DNA of 64,000 nt, taken from assembly GCF_000237925.1 (NCBI RefSeq), contig NC_031502.1, positions 4,856,458-4,920,457 of the forward strand, read 5' to 3'. Below the pieces are notes generated by a model that saw nothing but the letters and a program-made list of their open reading frames with translations, ran no database searches and was not told where the DNA came from. Made by a program: the position numbers and the translations under genes. Source of the DNA: Schistosoma mansoni. Its lineage: Eukaryota > Platyhelminthes > Trematoda > Strigeidida > Schistosomatidae. Of the stretch, positions 33,684 through 48,100 are shown piece after piece. Each line of letters starts with the position of its first letter. Positions within the stretch are counted from its first letter, which is position 1.

Positions 33684-36600
33684 GTATGTTGTTTTTTCCA
33701 GACTCAAAGCTTGTAACGTACTGTGTCTAATCGAGTAGCAGTTTATAAAGTTCTCACCTAATTCGATGCTACGTAGCCCAGATTAACCTGTCATCTTTAA
33801 ACCGACAGGTCAACGTAAGACAGAAAAGTCAATATATTTGAAAGTGAATCCAACAAAAAAATAAAACTATATTAAATGTTCTAGGCATCAGGTCGAAATT
33901 CTCAAACTATACTTTGAGCTGGTTATTAGTCTACTTTTCCGTTAACGCATAATTACATGCTCCTGTCGTAAATGTATTCTGTGTTCGCCGTTATTTGCAG
34001 CACAAAACAAACGTTTAAGTACAGTAAACTGGATTTAGAAAATTATACATGGTTAGAAACACTTATTAACATAAAATGAGATATCGCACCTACTCGTTGT
34101 ACATACAGAATTCCACTGTCACTGACGAAAATCCGCAAAAAAGTTATAATTAGCAGGTTACGTGCTATTTATTTAGAATTTTCAACCCTATATACCAGTC
34201 ACGCCCCCATTTCGTAAACCCAACTTGTTTAATTGTAGCACATGTAAGAAATTTAAAGAATGATTTACTAGCAAGTTATGAATAAAATAGGAAGCGTTTC
34301 CAGAGATTGGGGTTTTAGTGTTACTAATCAAATTCGAATTAACCGTCCTGTGAATTCTAAAATATTAAAACCAACATTCACAACTAAACTGCAATACTTT
34401 TTTATCAACAACTGGCAACGTAAAATAAGAATTACGTTTTTGTTTGTTAACACTAAACACTACAGTTATGGAACAGCGATAAGAGGTTACCACTCCAAAG
34501 TGTTTGTCACATCTCTTCTTGTGACCTTTGCAGCAAATCTCTCATGTCATACTTCTTAGTGTTTTGATAAGTACAGTGTTTAACACTACACCAAATAATA
34601 TATAAAAGTTGGAAATTAGTTCAAAATAATAACATGAGTATGAAACATAAAAATGTATTCATATAAACGTATGTAGCAGCAGAACTATTGCTACAATTAA
34701 TGCAGGTTATAGAAATTCACTCATAGTACACGTCGCTAATAGAGACCCATAATTGTTCAAAACTGACTACAGAGCGCATAAATGTAGCTGTCCCTGGGAC
34801 GAGATGACTTAGGGGGTGAAAGCTCTTGATCTGACTAGCTCTTTCTTCCTTGATATCAGTGGTTACCCCAGGTTTTCCATTTATTATTACTACATTATCC
34901 GGTCTAAATGAAGTTATAGTAGTATTCCTTGACGTAACTTTTTGTTTCTTAGATTCGTACTTGATGGATATGTCTACCTTAGTTGCCGAAATGCTAACTT
35001 GAAGCCTACTACGGGAAAATAACTGTGACCCGCTTGCGTAGCCATAGGGTAAAAGCTATGTACTGTTTTTTAATCTCCCGCATATAAGACTCGAATGGAA
35101 AGCCCGATAGCGAATCTCAGGGTCCGCGCAAAGTAACGTCACCAACAAGCTCTTCGACGACTGTACGCTATAAACTAAGTGTTTGGGTCCGTAGCACCAT
35201 TCATATTCTTCAAATTACATAAATAATTTCTAACTGAACCTGTTATACTGCTGCAAAACCTAAGGTGTGCTCACGCTAATGCTAAACGTCTAAAATTTAA
35301 GTGCAAAGGTGGTGGTAATGAATTTCCAAGGACTGTAAAGAGGACAATGGACACTGTCACTACCCACACATATACAAAGTCTAATGTACGACACTTATGC
35401 TAAAAGTTTGAAGAAGTACCCTCAACACCAATCAAGATTAACTCATGCCTGTAACAATATTTTTACTCATACTCCAAGTTCGTTGCGAGGAATTGACCCA
35501 TAAATAGATTAATTTCTTCATTACACATAAATATCCCAAGTGCATTGAATCTGAAGGGGATCTTGAAACCATATTGATTGGTGTCTCAAAACTAGGATGT
35601 CCATGGTGTGAGTTGGTCGACTCTTAATAAAAACTGTCATCAGTTTGTGATGTATATTCACCGTTCGGAAAAGTCATCCTTCAATGAAATGTCCCACTAC
35701 TACATGTCTACCGTGGCCTGCTTTTCCGTTGTAACTGTGTATTTAACGTCTGAACGAGCAGGAGTGTCAAACGTGACGTCAACCAGCTTAGTATCTATAT
35801 ATTTCATTCAAAGGGTTCAAGCTATTTATTTGTGCTATAATATTCTGTTCCTTATTATTATTATTAATGGCTTTACTCAATATTGTAATCTGGTACAATA
35901 TAGAATTCTCAGCACGAGTTATTTCAACAAGCTTTTTACCAAAAAAACTTTCGGGAATGAACGCCCGTCATGTTAAGAAGCAACATTGTAGACAGCTATA
36001 TGTGTTGTCTATCGCAGGACTTATACAGACGCCGTGGCACCAGTACTCACCACGTTACCCACCGTTATCTTCGGATAAATCGGCTTCGACAATTACTTCT
36101 TGCGAAACATCATATATGAGCATTTTTCGATAGGTGAGATTAATGTTTGAGAAGCTTTGGTGAGTTAACACAACCAAAACCGTAATCTCTGAAAAAGGAA
36201 CATCACTGTCCCATTCAAATAGTGCAGTGTGTAATTTAAAACAAGTGTCACTGGTAACTAAGACAACGTAAAACAACTAGAAGTGATGTGAACGCTTAAA
36301 GGCTCCAAAAATTGTCCTTCACAGTGGTTTTCGTAACTAAAGACAGCTGATCATCAGCTAGTCGTTTACTGTTGAAGACTTCAGAATTAAGTCGATTGTG
36401 AACAGAAATAAGACAGTTTACTAGCAGTGGAATCTAGGACTCTTCAGCTGCATGTGCGTGCAACCAAACAACCATTACAAATACAGAAGTAGCCCAGGCT
36501 AAGTTGAACATTATTTGTTCGAATTCATCGTAGCAACCATGCACCTTCTCTAAAGTGAACAGGTGTTCATGGTGTATCACCAAGAATTTACCAGTCCTGA

Positions 36601-37295
36601 ATGCAATAGTGATTCATACATTGTCTTCATATATATTCGATTAATTAATTGTAAGTAAGCACCTGAAACTTCAACCGATGGTTAGAGACCTTGAATGACA
36701 TGGCTCAAAATCGTTTGCAATGGCGAAGGTGCATCCACTCTTTGTGTTCTACCAAATTCTAATCTTCTGAATTCTTCATGTCCGTATCCTTTTTCTCTTT
36801 CCAAATTTATTTCACTGTATTATACTCCTTCAATAACATCTTCAAACCCTTATCTTTCACATAATACTTATACTCTTACTACTTCTACCACTATGGGATT
36901 TGAATCGACAACTTCATCTCTGTGCTAATGTGGTATGGCAACTCGAACTGATGTACGTACGTACGAAGTTCTACGTTGTAACTGACTGACCTGAAACTTC
37001 AACTTAGCAATGCAATAAATTTGTTTATGTGGACGTATTCACAGTAAACCTTTTTTTCTTTAATTATTTTACAGACCCTCAGCCCAAACCTGACAAGTGC
37101 GGTTCTGTCAAACCCAAAAATATCAGCAAAGTCAGTCCTGACCTAATAAAAATTGCGAAACAAATTAACCAAAGTAGGCGCGATGTTTTCGAGGCAACGC
37201 CCAACAGAATGATAAGCAAGAAGACAGAAAGTGTTCTCTTCAACAAAGATTATGATAATTTTAGGGATGATTTAAAAACTCTTATATGCTCATAA
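33455..37295 (+). CDS. RPS19BP1: AROS/RPS19BP1-like nucleolar protein, two exons
   Basis: AROS (active regulator of SIRT1, or RPS19-binding protein 1) is a small basic nucleolar protein tied to 40S ribosome biogenesis. Exon 1 is 33455-33683 and exon 2 is 37075-37295. Exon 1 ends one base into a codon at GTATGT and exon 2 begins with the other two after TTTTACAG, so the frame is kept. The product is about 150 residues (human 136). The N-terminus MKSLLKKALSQIA parallels MSAALLRRGLELLA. The C-terminal half (NRMISKKTESVLFNKDYDNF) parallels human VAKTKKKKAEGTVFTEEDFQKF. ATG 33446, three codons upstream, is an alternative start. A donor at 33675 (GTAAAA) also keeps phase. An AATAAA lies at 37457-37462. 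Confidence 0.72.
33684..37074. other. AROS-like gene intron, 3.4 kb
   Basis: Holds a SINE-A tail fragment (36415-36465) and repeat-like sequence near 36690-36990 with a GTACGTACGTACG run. Open frames at 34278-34559 and 35608-36133 were not accepted as exons. Confidence 0.5.
36415..36465 (-). repeat. SINE family-A tail fragment
   Basis: On the minus strand, GAGTCCTAGATTCCACTGCT matches the ribozyme-proximal tail of family A. Head and core are missing. Confidence 0.55.
37075..37295 (+). CDS. RPS19BP1: AROS-like exon 2 (C-terminal)
   Basis: Acceptor TTTTACAG. It encodes 73 residues ending in a conserved acidic-aromatic motif FNKDYDNFRDDL before TAA. This part carries the clearest resemblance to the AROS family. 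Confidence 0.75.
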
Positions 37296-37799
37296 TTTGC
37301 ACTGTATGATCATAATTTTTTGTAATTAGTCAACTGGTTTCTTCAATACCCATTTTTTAAAATGTACAGATGGATAGCTATCAGCTAGAAAACTGGTAAG
37401 ACGTAGTAGTATACATACTTTATTTCTACCGGTACGAACAAATATTATAAAATTAAAATAAAGATATTTCCTATTAGTTGTTGTTACGGAATACTAGTTT
37501 AAATGTTCGATACGTTGACAGGAATAAGGCGAAGCCGATTGGTACGAAAAGCGGCGTATAAATACCATATTTCTGATCATCCTACAAAAAAAATAAATCG
37601 TGTAATTATTAAGCGAACAGGTAAGTTAGTGCAAACAAAAGTCTATCTTCAAAAACTAGTTCTTTATGTGATAATCAAAATGAAAGTACTCTATGAACTC
37701 TACTTTAACGTTTTCGCAACGCTCAGTAGATCTGAATGTGATTTTTGTTCTGCCGTACGGTTGACGACGTCCAAGATTCTCAATCAAATGTTGAATCGT

Positions 37800-38250
37800 A
37801 AGGAATGGCTACATAACCAAATTGCACTGATCCCCAAATGCCCTGGTACGGTCGAAAGTGGGGGGGGGGTTGCTCTTCCTTCTGAAATGCCATCATATGA
37901 CCATGCATATTTAGTCACTGCTGTGGAAGTCCTACTCACTACCTCTTCGTTGCGCAGTCGTTGTTTACGAAATCGAGAGGACGACAGCGAATGTCCAGCG
38001 CTCAAACCAGGTTGGTAGGTACAGAGGATAAACTTAGCGGAGCTGGAAAACCCTGACTCCAAACTAATGATTCTCATAGACTCTAGGACCCTGAGAGGAC
38101 AAATAACATCAAAATCTATTCTTGGCCACCGGCTACCATGAAATTGCAACCCCTGACGTTGCTCCACTACATTGTGGATTAGACCTCTTGGTCAAATGCT
38201 CGGGGAGTGGCCCCCAAGACCACGTTCTTTGGTTTAGGCACTCAGACAAA
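37800..38250 (-). repeat. Dispersed repeat R (copy 2, minus)
   Basis: Read on the minus strand it parallels 50345-50800 over its length: GGGGGCCACTCCCCGAGC, GGTTTTCCAGCTCCGCTA, GCTGGACATTCGCT, GTAGTGAGTAGGACTTCC and ACCGTACCAGGGCATTTGGG. A poly-G run is at 37858-37868. Family name not known to me. Confidence 0.7.
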
Positions 38251-38793
38251 ATCCTTGGCAAAAAACAAATTTATTGATAACTACTTTTTGTGGTGCATAT
38301 ACATTTTGTTGACCTTTTGTACCAATGTGTTTAAATAAATACCACTTACAATGGTGTGTGCTAGTGGAACAGAAAGAAGCTTGGGCACTAAGTTAGGTTA
38401 AATTCATCGACCGTAAATAACTTAGAGTCTTAAGATTGGCAAAGATCACACTACGATACAGAGTTCCAGTTACACAAGAATACCTACACAATAAAAAGTA
38501 ACTACTAGTTATTCATTTACGCACCTGTTAAAAAGACGTACAATTTAATTTTAAAGGCTAACTCCCAAAAAATAACGTCTTTCCTCCGTAAAAGGTGATT
38601 TTTATTCCTAGGATTGAAAGGGGGTAGTGACTCAATGTTGTGCATTAGATTTAATATGGTAAAGCATCGGGTTGAATTGAATCTAAGGAATGGTTCCCAG
38701 GTATTTGATGACGTAAGCACCCCATAATAATTAGACATAGTTTGACATGCTTTTACCAACCGCTCTAGACGGGCATAATAATAAAAGGCTTAC
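38251..38793. other. 3' region of PIG-S, last exon not found
   Basis: The C-terminal transmembrane exon of PIG-S is expected downstream of 38794 on the minus strand, but nothing convincing is seen here. Confidence 0.4.
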
Positions 38794-39114
38794 CTCGAAA
38801 TATAAAAGACCAAGCAGACTGTGATCGAAAAACGCTCCATTTGAAGAAATTAAAGCATTATATGCATACTGGAATGTAACACCGAGGGAGCACATAATCT
38901 CGTTATGTGACGATGCTGAATCGTTTGTTTCATCAGGTCTTTTGAGATTATCAAGCGCTAACGACCAATTCGAACATGAATGATATACTTCATGAGCAAC
39001 ATCATCTCGTATAATCATGTTTGGAAGGCGTTGTAGAAGGTTTATTAATGACTCAATAGTTCGTTTTGTCTCAGTAAGACATTCAATAGTCCGTCGAAGA
39101 AACCACAAATTAAG
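38794..39114 (-). CDS. PIGS: PIG-S exon 6: DDVA...FFDPSLL-type region
   Basis: 107 codons, phase 0 on both sides; acceptor TTCACAG, donor GTAAGC. Encodes LRRTIECL, MIIRDDVAHEVYHSC and GAFFDHSLLGLLYFE, the most conserved part of the C-terminal luminal region. Confidence 0.9.
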
Positions 39115-42100
39115 CTGTGAACAAACAAAATTAAAAGACATGTTCTAGTTATGTGATCTACTAACGTTTAAACTCGCTATGAAACCTTAAGAAACTAACA
39201 GGTTTTTAAGGCGTATTATGAAGTGAACATGTGCACAGTACTCGATAGAACATACTAAGACAGTAGCAGGTAGAAATTACTAAAATGTATAGAAGCGAAA
39301 CATGACAGAAACGAACTCTTAGACTCTGGGACTGTATATGCAGGCCAGCAAAAAAAGCACCAATTTACTGAACATATCTATAAAATTCATGCACAGATCA
39401 TGACTTTCCTCCTAAGGAATCACACAAATTTCTGCAGTCTGCATAAACTCACTGAAATAAGTAGTCGGATGACTACTCATCTATTTCTGTATTTAAGAAT
39501 ATTCTTCTGTAAGCACTGAACTTGGAAGGTATGTTAGACAGATTATCTATGTAGCCAAAAATTTTTGAGTTGCTTCAAGACTCTGAAGCGGAATTCAATC
39601 TGTCGTTTTCTGTGGTGATTGGCTTTCTGTCTAGACAATTGATGAGTTAATTCATAAATACCAATTATATCGACAGAAAACTTAAGTTCTGTTTATTAGG
39701 TAAAGCATGTTGAATACAGTTCATAGTCAACTTGGTTTACAAGAAAAATAGCCAAATCAACCAATGTAAATTAAAAGAAATGCTTCATAAGCCAACATTG
39801 TGTTTTGAAGATATCTATAAGAGAAAACTAACCTCCCAATTCGTTGTTTGACCATTTAAGTCCATGTTAGATTGAATATGATAGGTGTGAGTATTATCTA
39901 TATCCCGATCAAAATACATTTCTTTGATTTGTGGAAAACCTAATATTGAACGTATCACATAAATAATTTTTTGTGCAATTATCTTGGTTGATCCAGTTCT
40001 TGTCATGCAATCAGAAGCATCAATAGAAATTAGACCACCCCATTGAGGTACAAGTGCATAGTCAGTTATTACTACAGATGGATATGATGGTATATGAAAC
40101 CTTAAAGGTAAAGGACAGTCAACTGCGTGTGAATTATTTCTTTTAAAAGTGTTTAGTAACAAAATAAGATGTAAGCCTGGATTAGAACGAGCCATATCGA
40201 GACTATCTGCATACGCTGTTTGAGGAGGTCCCAAAAATGATTCTAAATAATTAATAAGATTGGATATATCATCTTGCGAGTAAAACGTATAGTTTCCGGT
40301 TTTTGACAATTGACTAGAAAGAGAATTAAGTAAAATACAATTTAAACAGACAAAGTAAAGGTTATCGTCATAGTTCAAATCGTTTTTTTTCTTTTGATAA
40401 AATGAGATTAAGAAAGTGAGCCTTGCAAAACAAAGTGAAAACAATCAGTTCAGAACAAATCATATTTATAGTAGATATCTCATAGAAATATAAGTTACTG
40501 AGTGAAGATATAATTTTCAGTTGAAGGAAATAGTAACCTAGTTTTGAATTCTTTTTGCTAAAGTTGATGAGCATTATTCATGTACATAATCCCCTAGAAG
40601 TCTCATTTGTATTATTAAGCTGTTCTACTTTCTATTTCTACCAAAGGCTTAATCTCATCAGTCCAATACAATACATTGAAGTGTGCATACACTGTATCTA
40701 GTCCTGATTCGGTAGTTATGAATAGAGTACATACTGGTTACATATGAGAATTTACTAACTGGTATATTGAAATAAATATGAGACCCATTCTACAGGCTTA
40801 ATTCTCCTGCAAACCATTTTGACAGAATACTTGTATACACGCCTTATAACTATTAAGAAAATTTTGTATAGAATGTGAATTTTTTGACTGTGAAAGTGAT
40901 ATCGCACTGAAGTTCTCTAATGATTTCGGAACTGTTTGATTCATCATATCGTCGATTAGGAATTCTATCACCCATATGTTAACTGTGAAAATGCTCAATA
41001 TCTGACATGATATCAAAAATATGATTCAAGTCTAACTCATTAGGGACATGATTCTCACAGATTAGATTATGTGATACAGTTTGGACCAACAATTGAAGAC
41101 CAGATTACCTGAGCCAAGGTAACCATCTGTTAAGTGTGGAATCCAGAGCACACTACAGTGAAATTAGTCTTTGACGTATCATAACAGTCTTAATGCTAAG
41201 TACTTACCTGTTTCGCTCAGTAACCTAATAACAGGTCGCTTTGCCGTGAAACATCGATTGTGTGTAGAAATGAGCACCAAAACTGTGCGACATATGATGA
41301 GTTATTACCTGAGCCCTCAGAGCGAAACAAGTGGTTTACTTAGGGAACTATACATAATCCATAATGCATTGAGGCATCATCAGAACAGTAAATTTCACAG
41401 CAGGTTTGCACACTATTCGTTCGCTTCTGATCTGGGAGCCATTGTGTACCACTGGTTTGGAGTCACAAATTTTAACCTCCGCAGTCTAAACCTCTGTATC
41501 TAACAGTCGAATTTTAGCGTCTGACTCCTGCTTCCAACCCTTCATTTTGTAGGAAAATCACAGCAAACCATGACAGGGGGTAAGGATTCCCTGTAAAAGG
41601 CTATAAACGCATGGATGCATGGAAGCAATTTGAGAGGGAGAGAGACTTCCCTACCTCTAGCCACGTTGTGACCATCGCTCTTCTCACCGTTTGGAATGTT
41701 ATTATTCAGCTATTTTTGGTTGTCCATGTATTCCAGTTAATTACTACAACCGTGTTAAGTGTTCAGGGTACTCAACAAAAAGATAGTGTGAACATACAGA
41801 AGTTGTAAAGCAGAAAAGAGGATTATCAGTTGTCGTTCACAGGAAAACTTAATGTTCAGCTTCAGTCTCTGCCTACCAACTATTCAAATCCAGCATGGGC
41901 TAAAATATTTTACCGAATTCCCATCCACCTTTACTTAATGAATGTCATTTTATTAAAATGAAACAATGCAAAGCAGCATTTGTGTGTCCGTAATGATAAC
42001 ATACTGTAAACTAAGCTTAAATACAAACATTCCACACAACCTGATAAATCGGCAAGTCACAACGAGGATTAGCTTACAAAAGCCGAAAAATCTCTTATTG

Positions 42101-45100
42101 TCGCCCTTGACATATAGCTATTATTGAGGTTGGCATAATGAAAAAAAGGTTATTAAAACTTATCACAGTGAATAAGACTTAAATATTCTACAAGTGTTCA
42201 AACGTAATAATCGGGATTTTAACTGAAGTCATATTTAATAATCAGTGATTTGTCTGTCGAACTCGATAAAATGGAGCTTGGAGTTTTATGAATATATACT
42301 CCCCCAAAATGACAGACACATACCAAAGAGTTACACAATTCTGATACCATAATATAACATACAGTTTACGTAGTCCAAGCACACCTAGCTGTTAGACTGT
42401 CAAGACACATCTGGAGTGAACATCACGAAATTTCCTGATATTTCGTAACTCAGTCAATCAAAAGACGGGTCTGACCAAGTTGATGTTATGTCACACAGGT
42501 CAAGGTAATTTATGTAAGACATACTTATGTATTTGTGTGTGTCAAGGGGTGAAAATTTTGATACATGCAGTAAGAAAGGATAGAATTGAATTTGTATGTA
42601 TGGTAAGTGTGGGATATGAATAGAATCAGATATGGTATCTCAATAGATGGTCCAAGGCCTTCTGTTCTATTGAGGGCGATAGGATTCAGCGATATATGAA
42701 AGTTTCAGCTACTGGCATTTCTTCACAGCTGGAAAAGCTTTTTTCTATTATTTTGATATTCTTAACATCGACTTGGTGGTTATCGAAGATACCATGCTCT
42801 GCAATAACCGAATCAATTTAGAGTCTTTCAGGTTCTGCAGGATCATTAGGCGGCTTTTTGTGTACCTAAAATATTCTTTGAGTTGAATCAAGATTACACG
42901 AGATGACTCTGTGATATAAAAGGCATCACTATCGACAAATCCTAATTTGTAGACGCGATTGTGTGTTGACTTGAAGTGAATCTCATCCTTTATAATAACT
43001 GAAACAGTTTGAAGAATGGTAGTTGTTTTGTAGTATGCTTTAATTCTGTGTTGTTTTAAGACTCCTTGGAGTTCTGATATACCGTGGCAGTATGGTAAAA
43101 TACAGCATCAATCCATGGTATTTCTTTCAAACTATTATTTAGCAGTAAATAGTCACGTTTTATTGCACTTTAAATAATTTTCATAGGAAAATTACTGAAT
43201 TGTAATATGTTAATTATATGCTTTCGTTTTTTTTGTTTAGCCTTTTCAGATGTTATCTTGTTTGCTTTCTTAAAAAGATTTATGGCCAGAAAGATTTTTG
43301 AACTAAATCAAAGTGCCGAACTGAAGTTGATATGACGATCCGAGTGTGTTAGTTTTATGTAGATGGTTAGATTTAGAGCTTCAATTCAATTTCTTTTAAT
43401 TAAGTAAACTAAAAATGATAGCTGACCGTGTTTATTTTCATCCTCGCAAATAAAATTAATATGAGATGAGAGTGTATTGATCAGTCTAGTAAAAGTATGT
43501 AAGGGAGTCTTTTTCATGAAGATAAAAGTGACATGACATTGACTTGGTCAAATCTGTTTTTGATTGATCGTACTAAACATGTACTATTTAAACTTGGGTT
43601 GGTTTAATTTGTTTATTTATTCTCTGATTAAGTCGCGAGAGGTCATTGGGATATTAAAAATATATCATTTTTATTAGCAACAATCTAACCAATATTCAAT
43701 TTATTTGAAGTCAAACTTTGGTAATGATATCTAAAAATTATCTATTATACAGGATCTCATTGGCAGATAGTCTGTTTTTGATAAAGTGATCCAACATATA
43801 ATGATACTTACCTTTTCTTCAACAGTTCAGCACTAACTCCATAAAGTCTCTGTGAATAGAAATCGACTTGAACAAAAGGCGACCAACTTTTAAAGGCTGA
43901 TCCTACGTGTGCTTTTAACCATGGTATAGGATTTATCAACATCTCATTAGTCCAAACCGATATTTCATTAGATTCTTCCACTAATTGTGAAACAGAATCA
44001 TCGAGTGTGAGCACTGTGACAGTTACATCGTAAATACTAGATACAGACAATGGTTTATCTATAATTTTTGAGATTTCATTGTATTGACCAGGAGACAAAT
44101 TTATAGAATTATCGTATTTTCGTACGAGTTTCTAAATGGAATTTCGAAAGCAGATATTTCAATACTAGCTCACTTGCAGAAGAGAACGTAGTTTATTAAA
44201 TTTAATACACAGGAAAAACTAAATAAAATTTTTATATAATCACTACTACATAACAACGTTCCCAAATAACACAATGTGTTTGAGAAAACGATAAAAAACA
44301 AAAGAAATAGGCTTAAAACATACCATATCCTATAAAAAGTTAAACAGATATAATCCCAAATCAAACACATTAAAACTGAGTCAAAGAGAACACTTATTGC
44401 TTTCAACATTGATAAGAAAGCTATAAATACAAATGGATAAAACTCACCATAACGGAATATATAGCATTTATGTACAGGTAAATATGTTTATACATTGGCT
44501 TATGTCATATGATAACAGGGTTGTTTGTGGAGATTTTTAGTAATTTTTTATATATAGTTGAAATCATGAGTGAACTGAAACTAGACCACCATGGAAAACT
44601 TGGAAGCACTTGACGGCCGTTTCGTCCTATAGTGGAACTCTCTAGAAGTGCGCATCCACGATCCCGCCTCTCGAGATTTGAAAATGATGAATACATCTAA
44701 CCAAAAATGTTTCAAACAGTCAACAAATTTTTATGGTCATACTCGGCTGGAAGTCAGATGAACTTATATATCGTTGGAAGTAATTAGGTATATCATGCAA
44801 ACCACTTGTGAGTGAAATCAGATATAACATTAGTATATCCTGAAACATTTATTTCCCTCAGTTAGGTAGGTTTAAAAGGACCAAAAGCTAGGAATAAATT
44901 ATAATATAATTTGATACGAAAATTTGAGTAGTAGTGGTGATTGTCACATAAATACATAAGCTATTTTAATTAAACAGAGTATCTTGATAAGACCTAACAA
45001 TGCTCTTGAACGATATTTACAAATAAGTAAACCACAATAAAACTCATTAGAATTTTAAATTCACGTATAACGAGGTGAAACACTGTAACAGAGACTTGCC

Positions 45101-48100
45101 TTCCATGTATGCGAATGAATATAACAATACAAAACTAAATCTGTAATTGATGTATAAGAAACATTCTACAAAAATAACCTGATCGAGTTACTTATTCAAT
45201 AACAATTTGTTAATTGACGGTATCAATATAAAACACGGAGTTGAGTCAATGGGAGATTAAATTTTTCAGCTGTCTTAACAACCAAGAGATAATTTCATAA
45301 CTTATTAAGCTTAAGCTACTATTAAATCTTGTGAAGCAAATTACATTGTGCAGTTCACATCACAAATTGACATCAGTTAGGCAACCATCTCAGATCAGGA
45401 AACACTGGATAGTTGATTATTGAACTTCTAAGCAGTGTGTGTCCACGACCTCATCGGGAATCAAACCCACAATCCTTAGGTCTTGCGGTCACTTTTTAAC
45501 CTTTGAACCCCTGAACCAACATCTAACGACTTATATGTGTGAATTCCATCAATTCGTAGTATTTCCCAACCATCGTCCAATGTCATTTGTGGGTAATTGC
45601 TGCAAACACAACATAGTTGAAATCAACTACTGACAACGGCTTTTCAACAGAACTACAGGGGATTATCACACAAAATTGGTCACTAGTGAACATACGATTA
45701 TTATTTAGTACCGGGGTAAGTCCGTAGTGTAAACTATAAAATTCAAAAATTTACATAATTTTTACATTATTTAAATCTAAAACTACCATTGTAAATGTAT
45801 GATAGAGTAATTTCACTTACCATAAGATGATTAGTTTGTATTAAAACATTATCTAATAAATATTTCATATGCAATGCTAATACCTTTGAAAGTTGACTAT
45901 CTTTACTTGACATAATTGTCTGTGGAATAAAAATGTAGATTAAATTTAAATGTAATAAATTTCTAATAATTGAAAATGGTTTCATTGATGATGTAGTAGA
46001 TTTGTTAAAATTCATTCCATCTAACCATAAATTATCAATATTGTCCATTGGTAATAATAGAAAATGATAAACAGATGAACTGTTGTTTCTTCTTTGTTCA
46101 ATAAGATGATTACTGTAAACGACAAAACAGTAAACAATTGTAATAATCAAATTAAAATGAAAATATATGAACCGATCAAATATACATATATAGCATTAAT
46201 GCATTGAGAAGTCAGTTTACAAGATAGTGGATACACGTACCATAATCAAATAAATAAAACTATTAATTCAGATCAACTGACTTTGAAATGAATCATTATA
46301 TGTGAAAACCTATCTCTATACTTAATATCTAATTAGTTGAGAGAGTGATAAAACTAACTAATCAATTCTATTTTTATTGACCGAATAAAATACTGAATTT
46401 TTATGATCAACTGAAATCACAGAAATATTTTACACGGTTGTTATTACACTAGTACCAGCGAAAAAAAACAGTTTCAGATTCCAAAATATTCACATAATCA
46501 TCTTATGCATTATAGGCGGAGACAAAACACATATTGACATAAATGTCACTTATTAAATCTCACAAATATTTTCATGTTATAAAGAAATAAAAGTAATTTT
46601 TGTCAATGTAAGTATGCATGTAACTTCATCTGTAGCTCTTTAAAGGTTACTGCCGATCCAAAATCGGTGAAAATAAAATAGGTAAGCGGAAAACACCAAC
46701 TGAGGTATACCAAATAAGAAGTATTTCGGTGAAGATATTTTTTATAGAAGAATTTTGTTCGATTGCCGAAACTTTATTAGCTACCAGCCTTTGCTACTGG
46801 TACGAATTTATATAAAGACCATGGACAAATTACTCAAATATTTGAAAACAAAACGCTTATGGAGTGCGAAGTAACGTTTCCTAAAATTGTTGATATTGTC
46901 GCTCACCTTCTTTACAAAATTATGAATGTTCTCACTTTATTATAACAGTAAGTTGACTGGATTAGGAAAAAACCTTACTGAAGTCGGGGGAATCAAGCAT
47001 GGAGTATTCATGGATAAAAATGGACACAGTGATCAATCCTAACAAGTAACACTAAACCACTAGATGTGATAGATTACAACAAAAACCGGAACAATAATAT
47101 AAGTAACCAAAGAAATATTGTGCTATGAAATCAAAATACGATGATAACGTATAGTTAGCTTATAACGTCCTCATCTCCAATGATAACTGGCAGTAATTAG
47201 ATCCAAAGTCGAGACCGTTACTAACTCTGATTTATACTAGTTAAACCATATGACATTTTAATGTTAATTTCTAGTATATACACTGATGACGTATACGAAT
47301 CACAAAGTTAAACGAACAGATGTTTAGTAAAAGTAAGACTGAGGAGTTATACGTTGAGTCACCATTTCACCATTAATAGACAAGATTAAACGGTTCTTTA
47401 AGAAAAAAGATCAAAGTAACATGTATGCAGCAAAAATTTTAGAAAAACTGAAAATGTTATATTTAATAAAGCTAATACAGTTCTACTACAGACAGATTAT
47501 CACAGGGCTTTTGTTAATGTACGGCATATATGTGGAGCAGGAAAGAGATATAAAGTTTTGATTATTAAATCAAGTTTAACGATTACTACTACCGCTAAAA
47601 TGATGGGAAAGTGTTCACTTTATTAAAATATTGTGATCTAAACCAGTATGTTCAACCACATCAAGAAAGCATTAATTCTCTTGCTTAAAAAGTGTTGTTT
47701 GTTTGTTCGTCTAATTAATCAACAAACCTTACTTACGTCAATAACTTTTGAGTACTAATTCTACAATCAATATTTGAATTGTATGCAGTATTCCACTATG
47801 AATGAGCGATTCAATATAAAATTGGATATCTGAAATTATTTATAGACTACAGGTTAGTTAATTCACTAAGCTGTTTTATCCGAAAAGCTACAGCTTTTTA
47901 ATTAAAATAAAACATAAATATATCAATTTTGTCCTGAAAAGTATGATAAATTTAAACGCTACTACTGACATTGATTAGTAGTGGGCTGTATTTGTTACAG
48001 ATGTCAGCAGTGAACAGTTATCATCAATGGTATCAGATGATTGTTGCAATATATAGCACAGTGACTGAAACTAGAACAGTTACCTTGAAAGCTGACCTAA

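Noticed and set aside
34278-34559. 93-codon open frame inside the AROS-like intron
   Set aside because: Composition is not coding-like and no family was recognised.
36955-36975. GTACGTACGTACG run as a regulatory site
   Set aside because: Most likely simple-sequence drift within repeat-like DNA.
40798-41016. 72-codon minus-strand frame as an extra PIG-S exon
   Set aside because: Exons 4 and 5 already join in phase across the conserved region, leaving no room for it.
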